Source: Globisporangium splendens
Lineage: Eukaryota; Oomycota; Peronosporomycetes; Pythiales; Pythiaceae
Length of the DNA: 64,000 nucleotides
Reading direction: 5' to 3'
Assembly (NCBI GenBank): GCA_006386115.1
Contig: VFIW01000012.1
Location: forward strand, 124,001 to 188,000
The notes below the pieces were generated by a model. That model saw nothing but the letters and a program-made list of their open reading frames with translations, had not been told where the DNA came from and made no database searches. Both the position numbers and the translations under genes were made by a program. Shown piece by piece: positions 24,316 through 36,087 of the stretch (positions within the stretch are counted from its first letter, which is position 1; every line of letters begins with the position of its first letter).

Positions 24316-26226
24316 CTACGCGTACATGGCGTCGATCTCGTCCACGTACATCTTCTCGACGACCGAGCGCTTCAGCTTGAGCGTCGGGGTTAGTTCGCCG
24401 CCCTGAATCGAGAAATCGCGGTCCAGCACGATGAACTTCTGCACGCACTGCGCACGCGAGATCGCCTTGGCGTTCGCGCGCTTCATGCCGTCGGTGATGT
24501 ACTTTTGGAACTTGTCGCACTTCTTGGCCTCCTCCACGGTCGTCGCGGGGCTGCCGATCTCGGACGCGACCGAGAGTGCCGCGCGGTCGAGCTTGTTCGA
24601 CGGGTTGCCTTCGCCGTCCATCTGCACGCGGAACGTGCACACGAACGTGAGGAACTTGCGCTTGTCGCCGATGACCATGATATTCGAGAGCGCCGGCATC
24701 TCGGTCTTGAGCGCGTCTTCAATGAGCACCGGCGGGATGTTCTCGCCGCCTGCCGTGATGATCAGCTCCTTGATACGCCCCGTGATCGCCAAGAAGCCAT
24801 CCTCATCGAACTGACCGACGTCGCCCGAGTGCAGCCAGCCGTCGATCAGCGTCTCGTTCGTCGCGGCCTCGTTGTTCAGGTAGCCCATGAAGATATGGCG
24901 ACCGGCGTATCGGATCTCGCCGTTGTGTGGGTCAATGCGGGTCTTCGTGGCTGGCAGTGGATTCCCGATGCTGCCGATCTTCCACTTGCCCGGCAAGTTG
25001 ATCGAGTGCGGACCCGTGCACTCCGACTGGCCGAAGATCTCGTAGATCGGGATGTCGAGGCTACCGAAGAAGCTCAGGCACTCGACCGTCACAGGCGCCG
25101 CGCCTGTGAAGCAGTAGCGGCACTCGTCGAGACCGAGTGCCTCCTTGATCTTGCTCAGGACCACGCGGTTCGCCAAGCGGAACGAAAGCGACTTGCGGCC
25201 ATCGCCACCGAACTGGAAGCGCTCCGTCTTCTTGGCGCCTTTCTCCTTGGCCCACGACGCGAGCACCTTCTTGAAACCTGTCGTGGATGCGCCAATTTCG
25301 CGCATCTTCTCCATGATCTTCTCCCAGACACGAGGCACACCGAAGAAAAACGTCGGGCGGATCTCACGAAGCGTCTCGACGAGCGCGCCTTTGAGCGCGT
25401 CCGGGCCGGCAAAGCTCACTTGTGAGCCCAGGAACATCGGCACGTGGATGTCGAGAAGCTGCGCCGCGACGTGGGAGAGCGGCAGAAAACTCACACTGCG
25501 CTCGGCGTCCGTGACGCCGTAGAGAGTCTCCAGCACGTTGTAGGACGTCCACGTGAAGTTGTCGTGCGAGATCATCACAGCCTTCGGCGGACCCGTCGTG
25601 CCAGACGTGTAGATGAGCGTACAGCAGTGGCCAGGAAGCTGCGCGTCGATGCGCGCGTTGAGCACCGACTCCTCGACCTTGTCGCCGAGCTTCAAGAAGT
25701 CGTGGAACGTGTAAATAGGCACGGGGCAGTCCACGAGCGGCACGACGCCGTCCCACATGACGAGCGCCTTGAGCTTGGGCAGGTTCTTGGCGATCTGCAG
25801 GTACTTGTTGAGGTGGTGCATGTTCTCGACCACGACGACCTTGGCCTCGCAGTGCTCCGTGATGTACTGACACGACTCGGGGCCGTTCGTCGTGTAGATG
25901 CCGGCGATGATGGCACCCGCCATGATCGTGCCGTTGTTGACGAAGAACCATTCGGGCGAGTTGTGGCCGATGATGTTGACGGCGTCGTGGGCTTCGACGC
26001 CCGTCTGGATGAGCGCCTTGGCGAACCGCGCGCTCGTCTTGTAGTAGTCGGTCCACGTGTACGACTTCCACTTGCCGTCTTTCTTGACCGAGAGCGCCGT
26101 GGTGTCGGGCTTGTTCTTCACCGCGCGCTTGAAGATCTCGATCACGGTCGTGGGCTTGTTGGCGCCGATGCCTTCGTCATCGAGCACGATCTCGGCCACT
26201 TGATCCGCTTTCCAGACGCCCGGCAT
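24316..26226 (-). CDS. Long-chain fatty acyl-CoA synthetase, bubblegum (ACSBG) type
   Basis: A single exon of 636 aa. The start MPGVWKADQVAEIVLDDEG is taken; upstream in-frame codons to 26454 are polypyrimidine leader and unlikely to be translated. The enzyme activates long or very long fatty acids to acyl-CoA with ATP. Motifs of the ANL superfamily are present: the P-loop-like YTSGTTGPPKAVMISHDN, YEIFGQSECTGPHSIN (A4/A5 region), GEIRYAGRHIFMGYLNNE, DGWLHSGDVGQFDEDGFL with the ATP-binding Asp, and GRIKELIITAGGENIPP, whose hinge and GGENI match bubblegum-type synthetases. No transmembrane segment or clear targeting peptide is seen. The gene is GC-rich with strong third-position bias, like the GPI gene, so it is probably well expressed. 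Confidence 0.95.
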   Translation of the reverse strand: MPGVWKADQVAEIVLDDEGIGANKPTTVIEIFKRAVKNKPDTTALSVKKDGKWKSYTWTDYYKTSARFAKALIQTGVEAHDAVNIIGHNSPEWFFVNNGTIMAGAIIAGIYTTNGPESCQYITEHCEAKVVVVENMHHLNKYLQIAKNLPKLKALVMWDGVVPLVDCPVPIYTFHDFLKLGDKVEESVLNARIDAQLPGHCCTLIYTSGTTGPPKAVMISHDNFTWTSYNVLETLYGVTDAERSVSFLPLSHVAAQLLDIHVPMFLGSQVSFAGPDALKGALVETLREIRPTFFFGVPRVWEKIMEKMREIGASTTGFKKVLASWAKEKGAKKTERFQFGGDGRKSLSFRLANRVVLSKIKEALGLDECRYCFTGAAPVTVECLSFFGSLDIPIYEIFGQSECTGPHSINLPGKWKIGSIGNPLPATKTRIDPHNGEIRYAGRHIFMGYLNNEAATNETLIDGWLHSGDVGQFDEDGFLAITGRIKELIITAGGENIPPVLIEDALKTEMPALSNIMVIGDKRKFLTFVCTFRVQMDGEGNPSNKLDRAALSVASEIGSPATTVEEAKKCDKFQKYITDGMKRANAKAISRAQCVQKFIVLDRDFSIQGGELTPTLKLKRSVVEKMYVDEIDAMYA

Positions 26227-28557
26227 GACGATGAGAATGTGTAGAAAGAAGACTTGAGCGTGCGGGGGAGCTGCGCGTGTGCGGAGTCCGAGGAAAGTCG
26301 GCGAATGGAAGGAGCGGAATGCAGCGAAACGCGCCAGGAGAAGAAAAGAGGAACGGAGGGAGGAAGGGAGGGAGGGAGGGGCTGTGAAGAGCGAGGGACC
26401 TGCGCCGCTGTGCAGACAGACAGACAGATGGGAACGGACCTTGACGCCTGTCACGTGACCAGCTTCGTGATGGACCGCGCACCGGACGATCTACGCCACC
26501 GAATCGGCGCGCAGTCGGTGTCAGCAGCCATGGCGACGCAATGATCGGTGACTCGAGAGTTGACAGGTGCGTGTCACCTTCAAGAGTGCTGACACCCAGT
26601 GCTGCAAAAGATGGTGAGGTTGGGTGTTCAAGTTATCCAAAACAAGGTGCGTGGCGAACACTCTTTCTGGGAACCAGAACTGACTGTGCACTGTGTTTTG
26701 TCAAAGTGTGCCATGTGAAGGTTCAAGACTTCACCTTGTTCTAAAGTGCAGCTCGTTTTTTGAAGATGCGGTTGGGGTTTGTCTGTTTTGCTCGACAAAT
26801 CGTATCCATCTGTGACGTTTCCTACCTGCACACACACTGTGTGCGCACGACTGTTTTTGTGTGCAGTGCACAACTGGAGGACTCTTTTTTGCGCACTGCA
26901 AAGTTCTTGAAACAGTGTACGCAAGTGTGTACGCGAACCAGTCACTTGTGGACTCGACTGTGCGCACCACCAACCGTGCAATCAGTGTCGCTGCTTACGC
27001 GCCTAGTGTCACATGCCCGCTTAACGTCGACGAGCCTGCTCTGTCGACACGAGAAGCTTCGATTTTCTTCTGCGCTGTGTGTTCTCTGCTTTGTGCGTCG
27101 GTCGATGGCGTGACGCGCCGGACTCGAGCCATGCAACCGGTGACACGCCCAGCTGCGCTTGACATCTTGACAAGCAGCACCAGCACGCGGCGACGGCGTC
27201 TCTGGTGCAGAATCCGGCGCGAATCGGCGGCTCCGACACCAAGCATCCGATCACGACTAACCTCTGTTTGACACCCGCACGGTTTCTGGAGACTGCTGCA
27301 TGGTGACGTCGTGTATGTAGCCGACACATTTGGTGCACACGCGCTGGTTGTGGTTGATTGATGAGACTGGGGTCAGTGTATTGCATTCACTCAGATCAGA
27401 TTAGGATCAGACTCAGATAAAGATTATTAACTTAAATCAAATATGACACACCTCAAGGTGTGTCTGATAACGAGCAAATGGCAATGACACCTGGTGTTCC
27501 CACTCCGAGTCGTCGTCGCGAGGCAGCACCGCTTCTGGAACGTGTTGAGCGCCAAAATGCACGCCAATTGTATATGACCTTAGGCGTGACGACCGGAAAC
27601 TTCAGCTTGCTGGTAACGACGATCCCCCAGTGTACCACGCTACGCAGACAACGTGTCAGGATGATTCGAGGGAGCGACTGATGCTCTCGTCTGGAGATCT
27701 CCGTGCTTCTTTCTCTCTTTGCATAAGGCGTTTGCTGAATTAAGTTCAAACGCTGTGCACCGCAACAGTCGTATGGTTGACACAACGCCACGCCATCAGC
27801 ACCCTTTGAGCTCATTCTGCAAACTTGCGGTCCACAGCTCGCGATGGTGCAGACTTCGGTCGAGACACTGGAAACGATACGAGCGAGTCGTGCTTCTGCT
27901 TATCACCAGGTGAGTCGGATTGATTTCCTCTATTGGACGACGCTGTAGCACTGGCGCTGATCGTCTGAGCCTTTCGAGTCTCATGGTCTCCGTTGAGCAT
28001 GCTCGCGAGTGCGCGACGCGCGTCAGCACTAAGCTTCGGTTGCACGCGGGCAGGTTTCCTGGGCAAATGGTTACCGGATGCTCCAGTTCGCACGAAAGCA
28101 CAGCCGAGTAGAACGCCTCACAGCCACCGATGGTGACATCAAGCTGCTGACTCGAGAAGATGGCGCTCGGACGTGCTTTTGGACCTGGGAATCCGCCGCT
28201 GATGCAGTTGCGACGGCTACCGACGATCGAAAGCAGCGGAGGCGCTCGCGCCAGCGTCCCGCCTACCAGTGCGGCGTCGGATCCACGGTGACCTCGGTAG
28301 AATTTGCCAGGAACGTTCGCGTGAATGCTGCCTGCCATACGGGATCCACTACAACACTAGAAGCGTCAAGACAATTAGCTTGGCTTATATACGATACCAG
28401 TTGATGCGAGCCGACGGAAATCCACGCCACTTGGATGCTGCTTGAAAACGCCGCTGCAGTGAAACCAACTATTTTTAATACCAACCGCAAACCAGTCTCT
28501 ACAGTTTTCAGGCGAACACAAAGCACGCAACTGCCCAAACCTGATGCTCCTAGCTTT
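26227..28557. other. 2.3 kb without a supported gene
   Basis: It begins with the polypurine (on +) leader of the acyl-CoA synthetase gene: GGGA repeats at about 26345-26380, read as a CT-rich 5' UTR. The rest has many short ORFs on both strands without motifs, and an AT-rich patch near 27390-27445 with several GATCAGA/CTCAGAT words. It may be old, degraded sequence; I see no terminal repeats or transposase residues that would name it. Confidence 0.45.
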
Positions 28558-30070
28558 CTAAACGGGACGCCGTCCGCCCGCGACAAACGAATCTTCCTGC
28601 CTCCACGCGCAATCGACGTCGACGAATCCGACCTTTGTCATACTCTGGAGCTGTGCAAAAAGTCCCAGTTGGTCCACGTGGTCGGCAAAAATCAAATGGC
28701 CACCAGGGGACAGCGAATTGAAGATGAGCTTGAAAATGTGCTCGTACGTGGTCTCGACGGATAGCTTCTCTGCTGACTGCGTGGCATCTCTCTTCTGCGC
28801 ACCCCTCTGGTAATGCGCGGGGTTTTCGGCCAAGACGTGGAGAGCGAGGCAGCCCACAACGATATCGACGGGCGTATCACTGATGGTTTCGGCGACTCCT
28901 GGAGCGATGAACTTGGTCACAAAGTGCACGTTGGTTCCAATAGCGACGCCAGAATCCAAAAGCCGCTTTTGCGCGATTTCCAGACGTTCACTCGACGAAT
29001 CCACGAGCGTCACGACCGCCGTCGGGTACGCAGCCAGCAATGCGGCCGATGCTCGACCGCTTCCTGCGCACAGGTCGATCACGCGTTTGTCGTCGCACGG
29101 AGGTAACGCAGCGATCATTTCGTCGAGCATGGGCTTTGCGAGCGGCATGCGGCGCTCCAATTGCAGATCGTACCAGTACGCATTTCCCCAAAAGCCGCTT
29201 CGTCGCTGCACGTTCTTGACCCAGCTCACTGGCTCAACTGGTGTTGCTGTTGGAGCCGCTGCTGCTGTTGCATTCGCTGTGTCTGCGCTAGGCTGAGCTG
29301 TGTGTGTACCGGTGATAGACGTAGTGCCAATGTCCATGTCGAGAGCCGCGGACGGAACTTCATAGAGTGCAATCGACGAAGCATCCGTCGCCGCGAGAGC
29401 ATCGTGTGCCACTGGACTATCGGGTGCGCCTTTGCGCTTGGTTCCCTTACCATTGGAAGAGCTACTAGTGTTGTCTGCAGCAGCAGCAATGGCAGCACTT
29501 GTCGCGACACTCGGGCTGGAACCACTACGTTGTTCCTATCACCAGTTTAAATCGCCAAGACACGCCGTAATAAATTGGAATTCTGCTGTATAAGGGCTGT
29601 ATAAGCACACAATACGCACATACCTTGATCTTGTTCAGTTTGTCGCGGAACGCGTGCAAATCGGCCATGTGCTTGGTCTCCATGTGGTACCGGATGCTCT
29701 GCGAGCTGCCTTTCTGGTACGGCAGAGCCTTGGAGCACTTGAGACACCAGATGCCGATGGCGTCGTCCGTGGTCCACATCTTCTTGCCCTCGGGGAGCTC
29801 GCTCATGGGCGCGATGAGCTTCGCGAACTGCCAGTACTCGTGCTTGCGCACGTTGCACTGGCTGAAGAGTGGCGGCACGGTGCCCGCGGGCAGCGCGCGG
29901 AACGCCGCGATGGGCGACGGCGTCAGGAACGTCACCGCGCTCGACGGCACAGGCGAAGGCGTGAAGGGTGTGTCGTTTGTCACTGAGGCAGTGTGGTGGG
30001 ACTGGGGCGCGGGGCTCGCGCTGCCGGCGTCCGGGAGCAGACTCATCGTGTTGTCATTCCTCGCATCCAT
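28558..30070 (-). CDS. BED-like zinc finger protein fused to SAM-dependent methyltransferase
   Basis: Exon 1 (29624-30070) and exon 2 (28558-29535) are joined in phase 0 by an 88-nt GT-AG intron, giving about 474 aa. The start MDARNDNTMSLLPD is preferred; a longer in-frame start at 30133 is possible. Exon 1 carries a BED-type zinc finger: aromatic WQF, then CLKC, then a His pair in YHMETKH, after a Pro/Ser-rich leader. Exon 2 has a disordered Ala/Thr linker with a basic GKGTKRKG patch. It then has a Rossmann methyltransferase with motif I VIDLCAGSGRAS, motif II VTLVDSSSERL, motif III and a post-motif LSPGGHLIFADHVDQ. The C-terminus RQEDSFVAGGRRPV is close to the stop. DNA binding plus methyl transfer suggests a chromatin or transposon-derived regulator; the substrate is unknown. 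Confidence 0.75.
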
Positions 30071-30154
30071 AGCCGAAATGTGCTGTGAGCGTGCCAACCC
30101 AACTGCCTGGTCCAAAAAAAACAGAGAGGTCAATGTCCAAGTCAGAATTGCATT

Positions 30155-30185
30155 TTGTACACTTTGATTTTGGAATAGTGTACAA
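30155..30185. repeat. Perfect 9-bp inverted repeat upstream of the BED-methyltransferase gene
   Basis: TTGTACACT (30155-30163) is complementary to AGTGTACAA (30177-30185) across a 13-nt AT-rich spacer. It lies about 85 bp before the chosen start on the minus strand. It could be a binding site for a dimeric regulator or chance in an AT-rich stretch. Confidence 0.5.
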
Positions 30186-32067
30186 TACCAGTATAATGTT
30201 ATATCAGAATTTTACATGAACAAATCTCGACTCGAAATGACAAAAATTGATAGACGATGTTGCATCAGATGTAATTGCAGCGTCTGAGTCTGATGGGTTG
30301 AACCTGAGCGAGGGTACGGCAAATGAGTAAAAACACAAAAAACCATAATACCGACTCGTAAAAACATAAACCTGGTTTTACAAACACTCCTGACGAATGC
30401 CTTCTCCTTTCACCAACCACTTCAACCTGGGTGTGCACCAACTCCAATCATGCTGCAGGTCATTGGAAGTCACTGCACACGCACCAAGCACATACAGCTT
30501 ACACACGCACAAAGGATCTCCCAGGCGCACGATTCTTTCTCAGAGTGTACTCCAACGCCAGCATTCCCATGGGATACGACTGGAACTTGTCGATCACCGT
30601 TGCTGGAGGCACTCGAGCATTGCAAGTGACGAACTCGTCTTTTCGATCCTCGTCTAGGAGCGTATTGCCGTTTAAAAGCGAGCCTTTGACGGCTCGTTCA
30701 TCGCGATACTGCCTAGTGCGTGTTGGCTCTGGATAGCCCACATTCGTGAATGCTTCAAGCGACCCCAAATGTGTGAGTCCCCACTTGTCACTCGCACGCG
30801 GCGTTGGCGATCCACGTGAATCGCTGTAAACAACGCGTTCCACTCGCCCTTTGTTTTTCCAGTGAGCTTAATGTTCCGGCCGTCAGAGATCGTCTATATG
30901 CGGAAGTTTTGGTTTGCATCCTGCCTCTGAGCGGCACATGCTCCTGCTTCCTCATGTTTTTCTTCCCTCGCAAGAAAATAAAGACTAAAGTTATCAGATT
31001 CGATTTGATCAGCTCTGGCTGATTCTGAACTGAGGGTAGATGTTGGTATTTATTGTTTTTTGTAGGTTATATTTGCATTCACATTGCTTACTTTTGAAAT
31101 AAGCACCAAAGCAAATGCTCTTTTTGCAACATTCCAACACAGGTTTTATTCATTTTCACAGAAATGCATACATGATGTGCAAAAAAGGTCCATACTGCTG
31201 GCGACCAAGATGCTTGTCTCACAAAGCAAATTGTAAACAACTCCCGTTAAAGTACCGGTCCCAAAGATTCCATCCACATCATCGCAAAATTGCACACAAC
31301 CTGAGTTGAGTTCGAGCAAATGAGGTCAACTCCGAAGAAACGCATAAACAAACTTGACAGCCACACACGCAGTTGACGCTTTAATACTGGAGCAGTACAG
31401 TAAATGAGGGCGGCAACCTGCCAACTTCAAGTGCTTGCACCTGACAATTGCGACTGACCACACTGGTCTGTGCACCCCGGACTCACGTGATCATGTCGTA
31501 CCGCGCTTGCTCCAACGACAGCAGGCAACGCGACACTCAAGCCATCCATCACTGCCTCTCGTTTGCCACTTTGACGCAGCTCATGTGCGCATATTGCTGC
31601 AGTTTTGAGAGCGAAAGTAGCCATTCGCGGATGGCACAAGTACGTAATCGACCAGGCAAACCCTAGATTCCCAAATCTGAGGCTGTGAGCCTGAATCAGA
31701 AACGTAATCGGGAGGCTAGGTTGCAACACCGTCACGTCACATCGTCTCCAAATCCAAGTCATCCGTCTCGGTCATTCTCTTCATATGCATACCATCACGT
31801 CGAGTCAAAGTCACGATCCATAGACTGCAAATTGATCTACAGTTATACAACAACGAAAACTAGTTTTATGTTATTTCACTAGCAGTATTAACCAGAGGTA
31901 GATGATTCCTGCTGTAACCAGTACCCTTTCAAATACGAATCGTCCGTTCCACACTCTCTACCCTCTCAAACCGCATACATCCACCGTTGTCAAAGGACCG
32001 TTGACCGAGTACTGTCATCGCCGTGAAGATCCCCCTCCGCTCTTTCCCAGGCGAACGCACATGCCCC
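30186..32067. other. 1.9 kb intergenic, no gene seen
   Basis: The region is AT-rich in its middle (30950-31300 and 31850-31900). ORFs are short and lack motifs. The right end holds the pyrimidine-rich leader of the GPI gene (CACTCTCTACCCTCTC near 31955). Confidence 0.5.
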
Positions 32068-33846
32068 ATGCAGCGCCATTTGCGAAATCGCGTCCAAGCC
32101 CCCACATCGCTCTCCCGCCCCCTCGTCCGCACACTGACTTCAGGAAGCTCCGACGCCATGACCGCCCCTCTGATCAACGACACCGCCGCCTGGAAGCGCC
32201 TCCAGGAGCACGCTGCCACCATCAAGAGCTCCACGCATCTGCGCGAACTGCTCCAAGACGAGAAGCGCAACGAAGTGCTGCGCACGGAGCAGCGCGGCAT
32301 TTTCCTCGACTACTCGCGCCAGAACGCGACGACGGAGACGCTCGACTTGCTCTTTGACTTGGCCGACGCCGCCAACTTGAAGAAGAAGCTCACGGCCATC
32401 GCCAGCGGCGAGCACGTGAACGTGACCGAAGACCGCGCCGTGCTGCACATGGCGTTGCGTGCGCCAGCGAGCAAGAAGATCGTCGTCGATGGCCAGGACG
32501 TCACCAAGGACGTGCACGACGTGCTGAACGCGATCAACGCGTTCTCCACGAGCGTGCGCTCGGGTGCCAAGCTCGGATCCACGGGCAAGGTGCTCAAGAA
32601 CATCATCTCGATCGGTATCGGTGGCAGTTATCTCGGCCCAGAGTACGTGTTTGAGGCGCTCCGCTACGAACCTGCGGCTAAGGCTGCGTCTGAAGGCCGC
32701 ACGTTGCGCTTCTTGGCGAACGTCGACCCTGTCGATGTCGCGCGCGCCACGAACGGCTTGAACCCAGAAGAGACGCTTGTGATCGTCGTCTCGAAGACGT
32801 TCACCACGGCTGAGACCATGCTGAACGCGCGTACGTTGCGCAAGTGGCTCGTGGATGACCTCACGGCCAAGGGTGTGTCGTCGGCTGACGCCATCAGCAA
32901 GCACATGATCGCTGCCAGTTCGGCCGTGCCACTCGTTGAGGAGTTCGGTATCGACAAGGCCAACATCTTTGGCTTCTGGGACTGGGTTGGTGGTCGCTAC
33001 AGTGTCACGAGCTCCGTGGGTATCTTGCCATTGGCGCTGCAGTTTGGCCACGGCATCATGGAGCAGTTCCTTGCGGGTGCCCACGACATGGACACGCACT
33101 TGTTGGAGGCGCCATTGCGCAGCAACTTGCCTGTGATCATGGGTCTCTTGGGTGTCTGGAACTCGTCGTTCTTGGGCCACTCGTCGCGCGCGCTGCTGCC
33201 ATACTCGCAGGCGCTTTTGCGATTCTCGGCGCACATCCAGCAAGTCGACATGGAGTCCAACGGCAAGCGTGTGACTGTCGAAGGTGTCGATTTGCCATTC
33301 GAGGCTGGCGAGGTCAACTTTGGCGAGCCAGGCACGAACGGTCAGCACTCATTCTACCAGTTGATCCACCAGGGCCGCGTCGTGCCATGCGACTTTATTG
33401 GTTTCTGCGAAAGCCAGAACCCAGTGCAGCTTGCCGGTGAGCCAGTATCCAACCACGACGAGCTCATGTCGAACTTCTTCGCGCAGCCAGATGCGCTCGC
33501 GCGCGGCAAGTCGCTCAAGGACCTGGAAGCCGAGGGTGTGCCAGAGCACCTCCGCAACCACAAGCTGTTCCCAGGCAACCGCCCATCGATCTCGCTGCTC
33601 TTCCCAAAGCTCGACGCGTTCTCGTGTGGCCAGTTGCTCGCGCTCTATGAGCACCGCACGGTCGTGCAAGGCGCAATCTGGGGCGTCAACAGCTTCGACC
33701 AGTGGGGCGTCGAGCTCGGCAAGGTGCTCGCGAAGCAGGTGCGCTCGCAATTGCAGGCGTCGCGCTCGAGCAACGCGCCAGTGCAGGGCTTCAACAGCTC
33801 CACCGCGTACATGCTGAACAAGTACCTCAGCCACAAGTCTGTCTAA
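32068..33846 (+). CDS. GPI: Glucose-6-phosphate isomerase, possible N-terminal targeting extension
   Basis: It interconverts glucose-6-phosphate and fructose-6-phosphate in glycolysis and gluconeogenesis. A single exon. Family signatures are clear: [16 protein letters not shown], the phosphate-binding [45 protein letters not shown] and the C-terminal [17 protein letters not shown] block (here [18 protein letters not shown]) with the active-site Lys region. From MTAPLIND (32158) the protein is 562 aa, the usual GPI length. The frame stays open upstream, and from MQRHLRNRV (32068) there is a 30-residue extension rich in Arg/Ser/Leu and without acidic residues until its end. That resembles a mitochondrial presequence. 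I give the longer start; the cytosolic form may begin at 32158. Codon bias is strong, as expected for high expression. Confidence 0.96.
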   Translation: MQRHLRNRVQAPTSLSRPLVRTLTSGSSDAMTAPLINDTAAWKRLQEHAATIKSSTHLRELLQDEKRNEVLRTEQRGIFLDYSRQNATTETLDLLFDLADAANLKKKLTAIASGEHVNVTEDRAVLHMALRAPASKKIVVDGQDVTKDVHDVLNAINAFSTSVRSGAKLGSTGKVLKNIISIGIGGSYLGPEYVFEALRYEPAAKAASEGRTLRFLANVDPVDVARATNGLNPEETLVIVVSKTFTTAETMLNARTLRKWLVDDLTAKGVSSADAISKHMIAASSAVPLVEEFGIDKANIFGFWDWVGGRYSVTSSVGILPLALQFGHGIMEQFLAGAHDMDTHLLEAPLRSNLPVIMGLLGVWNSSFLGHSSRALLPYSQALLRFSAHIQQVDMESNGKRVTVEGVDLPFEAGEVNFGEPGTNGQHSFYQLIHQGRVVPCDFIGFCESQNPVQLAGEPVSNHDELMSNFFAQPDALARGKSLKDLEAEGVPEHLRNHKLFPGNRPSISLLFPKLDAFSCGQLLALYEHRTVVQGAIWGVNSFDQWGVELGKVLAKQVRSQLQASRSSNAPVQGFNSSTAYMLNKYLSHKSV

Positions 33847-33961
33847 GCAGCGACAGCCAAGGCACCATGACGTCTACACAGAAAGAAAACTCAGTCTTAA
33901 CGTCTCTAACATGCACATCTTAATATCGTGGTTTTGGAATGCTGTCTTCTCCATCGCACAA

Positions 33962-36087
33962 TTATAGTTGGGCATAGTTTGTGATCGCGATTCGTTGGTC
34001 CTCGGCAGTGGAATCTCTACTTGTGAGTGCGTGCAGCTGATAGAGCGACCGCACAGCAACCGACGACGTCGTGTGCGTTAGCCTAGACTTACTTGGGGGA
34101 GGAATGTGCTGATGGTTTTTCGCACGACCGTCGACGCCATCAAATGCGTAATGAGGAGGAGCGTCCACGTACGGCGACACGGGACCATGCTGCTGCGTTC
34201 GCCACGTGCTGCTGTCGTTCCCATTCGACACGATCATACGTTCGCCATATAAGAGTCGAATCGGTTCTTGCAGCCCAAGCTCCAACAGCGACTTGATCTG
34301 CGCGTACTCGAGCTGCGTGCCGTTGAGCGTGAACAGCAGCTTCGCGACACTGTTAAAGCGGAAGAACGAGAGCTCGAAGCCATACCCACGCAAGATCAGG
34401 CGCGCGTCTTCGATCTCCACAAAGCCCGACCCCGAGCGGTCCAGTTTCGTGAAGTGGCTCATCAGTTCGTCAATGCTTCGGTTCGTCTGCTCCAGATTGG
34501 CCGTCAGCGTATTCACAAACTCCGAGCGCAACTGCACGGTCTCCATGAAATGCTCAATGACGTCCGCCAGCGCCTTGTCGTCCACGCGCGTGATGCTCGA
34601 GATCACGATGAACGTCCGAATAATCCGAGGCTGCAGCAGGATCCAGTTGATTAAGATAGGCAGAGGTGTGAACACCAGCGGCGCCACACCGTTATCGTCG
34701 TAGATCTTCTTGTACTGGTACGCGATGCACTGGCAGAAGAGCGCGAAGAAGAACCCGTTGATCATCAGGAGCGACATGACCACAAAGTGCCACACCTTGC
34801 GAGAGAATCCACTCAGCTGAATAGAGTTGGAAGCTCCTGTTTCCATCGCATCCTCATCGACATTTCCCGCGCTCTTACTTGACTGCTTCTTCTTTCTGAA
34901 GCAGCAGCACAGGCAGTAGAACAGATTGCGGCAGATCATGGCCACAAGCTGGAAGCCCGTGTCGTGGCGAGTCAAGAAAAAGCGAGAACGCTTGACTTTC
35001 TTCTTCTGCTCGCGCTCGCGCACGTGCTCCATACGCGCAATAGCATCCATGGCGATTTCATGGTCCACGGTCTCGTTCTCCTGTCGCGCGACTTCTTTCA
35101 GGCACTCGAGTCGATCCCGATGTTTCTCCCCAGCGTGCTCGCTTGCTTTACGGCGAAGACGGCGAATGCCCCACTCCAGATACACCAGCGTGAGAATGTG
35201 GAGCACCACGAGGAACCACGACAAGCCTTGGAATGCCAGCACTATAGAGAAGCCTTGCTTCGTTTCTCCAGCTTCGTAAATGAGCTTTGACACGCCTTCC
35301 AACCCCCACGCGATTCCGAGCAGCATGATCCACGTAGACATCTCCACTTCGATCATGTGCGTGATCTGGTTGTCTTGCGCCTGACGAAGGTACTTGGAGA
35401 ACGGGAAGAGCTCGGGAAGTCCATACGACTTGAGGAAATAGTGACGCAACAAGCGCAACTGGATGAGTTCTAAGAAATCGGATGGTCGGATCGCAGTGTT
35501 GCTCCTTCTCCCGCTGAATGGAGTGTTGCAGCACCACAGACGTGCCCACGGCCAGCTCGACGCCTTATCCTTATTGTGTCGCTGGATGATATCACAAAGA
35601 TTCTGAGACGAGATCAGTTCGGCTTTCTCCACTTGGATGTTCTTGCGCCGGAGACGGAGGTAGATGAACAGCGCCTGCAGGATCAATCCGATCGCGAGGA
35701 TAAACACAAGCAAGTCAGCGGCTTGGAATGCGACCATCGGCGCGCTGTACGGGTCTACGCCCGCGAGCTCTTTCAAGAGCTTTATGGAGAGTCCGAGGAA
35801 GCCCAGGATTGTGAGCTCTACGGGGACACAAGAAATAAAACACACACACAAGAGTGAGGAGAAGCATCGCAGACAGCGAGGCGTTCGAGGAATAGACTAG
35901 ATAACGGCGTACCTCCCAGGACCTTGGTGAGGATCTCGTGGTACTTGGGGTGCGCCTCAAGCTTGTGCGTCAGATGATGCAGCTGCACTTCAAACACCAT
36001 GATCAGCGCCACGAGCGCGCTCAGGTACGTGACGACGAGAGTGAGCTCGACGCTCTCGCCGATCTGGAACGGGGAGCCATTGGCCAT
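33962..36087 (-). CDS. MLO-like seven-helix membrane protein with EF-hand, array copy 1
   Basis: Exon 1 (35913-36087) and exon 2 (33962-35817), with a 95-nt GT-AG intron, give 676 aa. Seven hydrophobic segments are visible: VVTYLSALVALIMVFEV, ELTILGFLGLSIKLL, LLVFILAIGLILQALFIYL, WIMLLGIAWGLEGV, LSWFLVVLHILTLVYL, FVVMSLLMINGFFFALF and PLPILINWILL. Spacing, the early 'HHLTHKLEAHPKYHEILTKV' link between helices 1 and 2, and the cytosolic loops resemble MLO proteins, whose plant members are calmodulin-binding and condition powdery mildew susceptibility. After helix 7 comes a helical region and one EF-hand loop, DRSGSGFVEIED, followed by a degenerate partner. The family call rests on topology and short matches, so it is moderate. 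The C-terminal 7 residues (IAITNYAQL end) differ from copies 2-4, because the repeat unit boundary falls at 33992. Confidence 0.6.

Noticed and set aside
25444..26244. 266-codon open frame antisense to the acyl-CoA synthetase
   Set aside because: Same cause: third-position GC bias of the sense gene. No family features.
26227..28557. Transposon in the 2.3 kb gap
   Set aside because: I found no terminal repeats, target duplications or transposase/reverse-transcriptase motifs.
32140..33348. 402-codon open frame antisense to the GPI gene
   Set aside because: It is a shadow of a GC-biased coding strand. Its peptide is Arg/His/Val-rich with no motif, and the sense strand is an unmistakable GPI.
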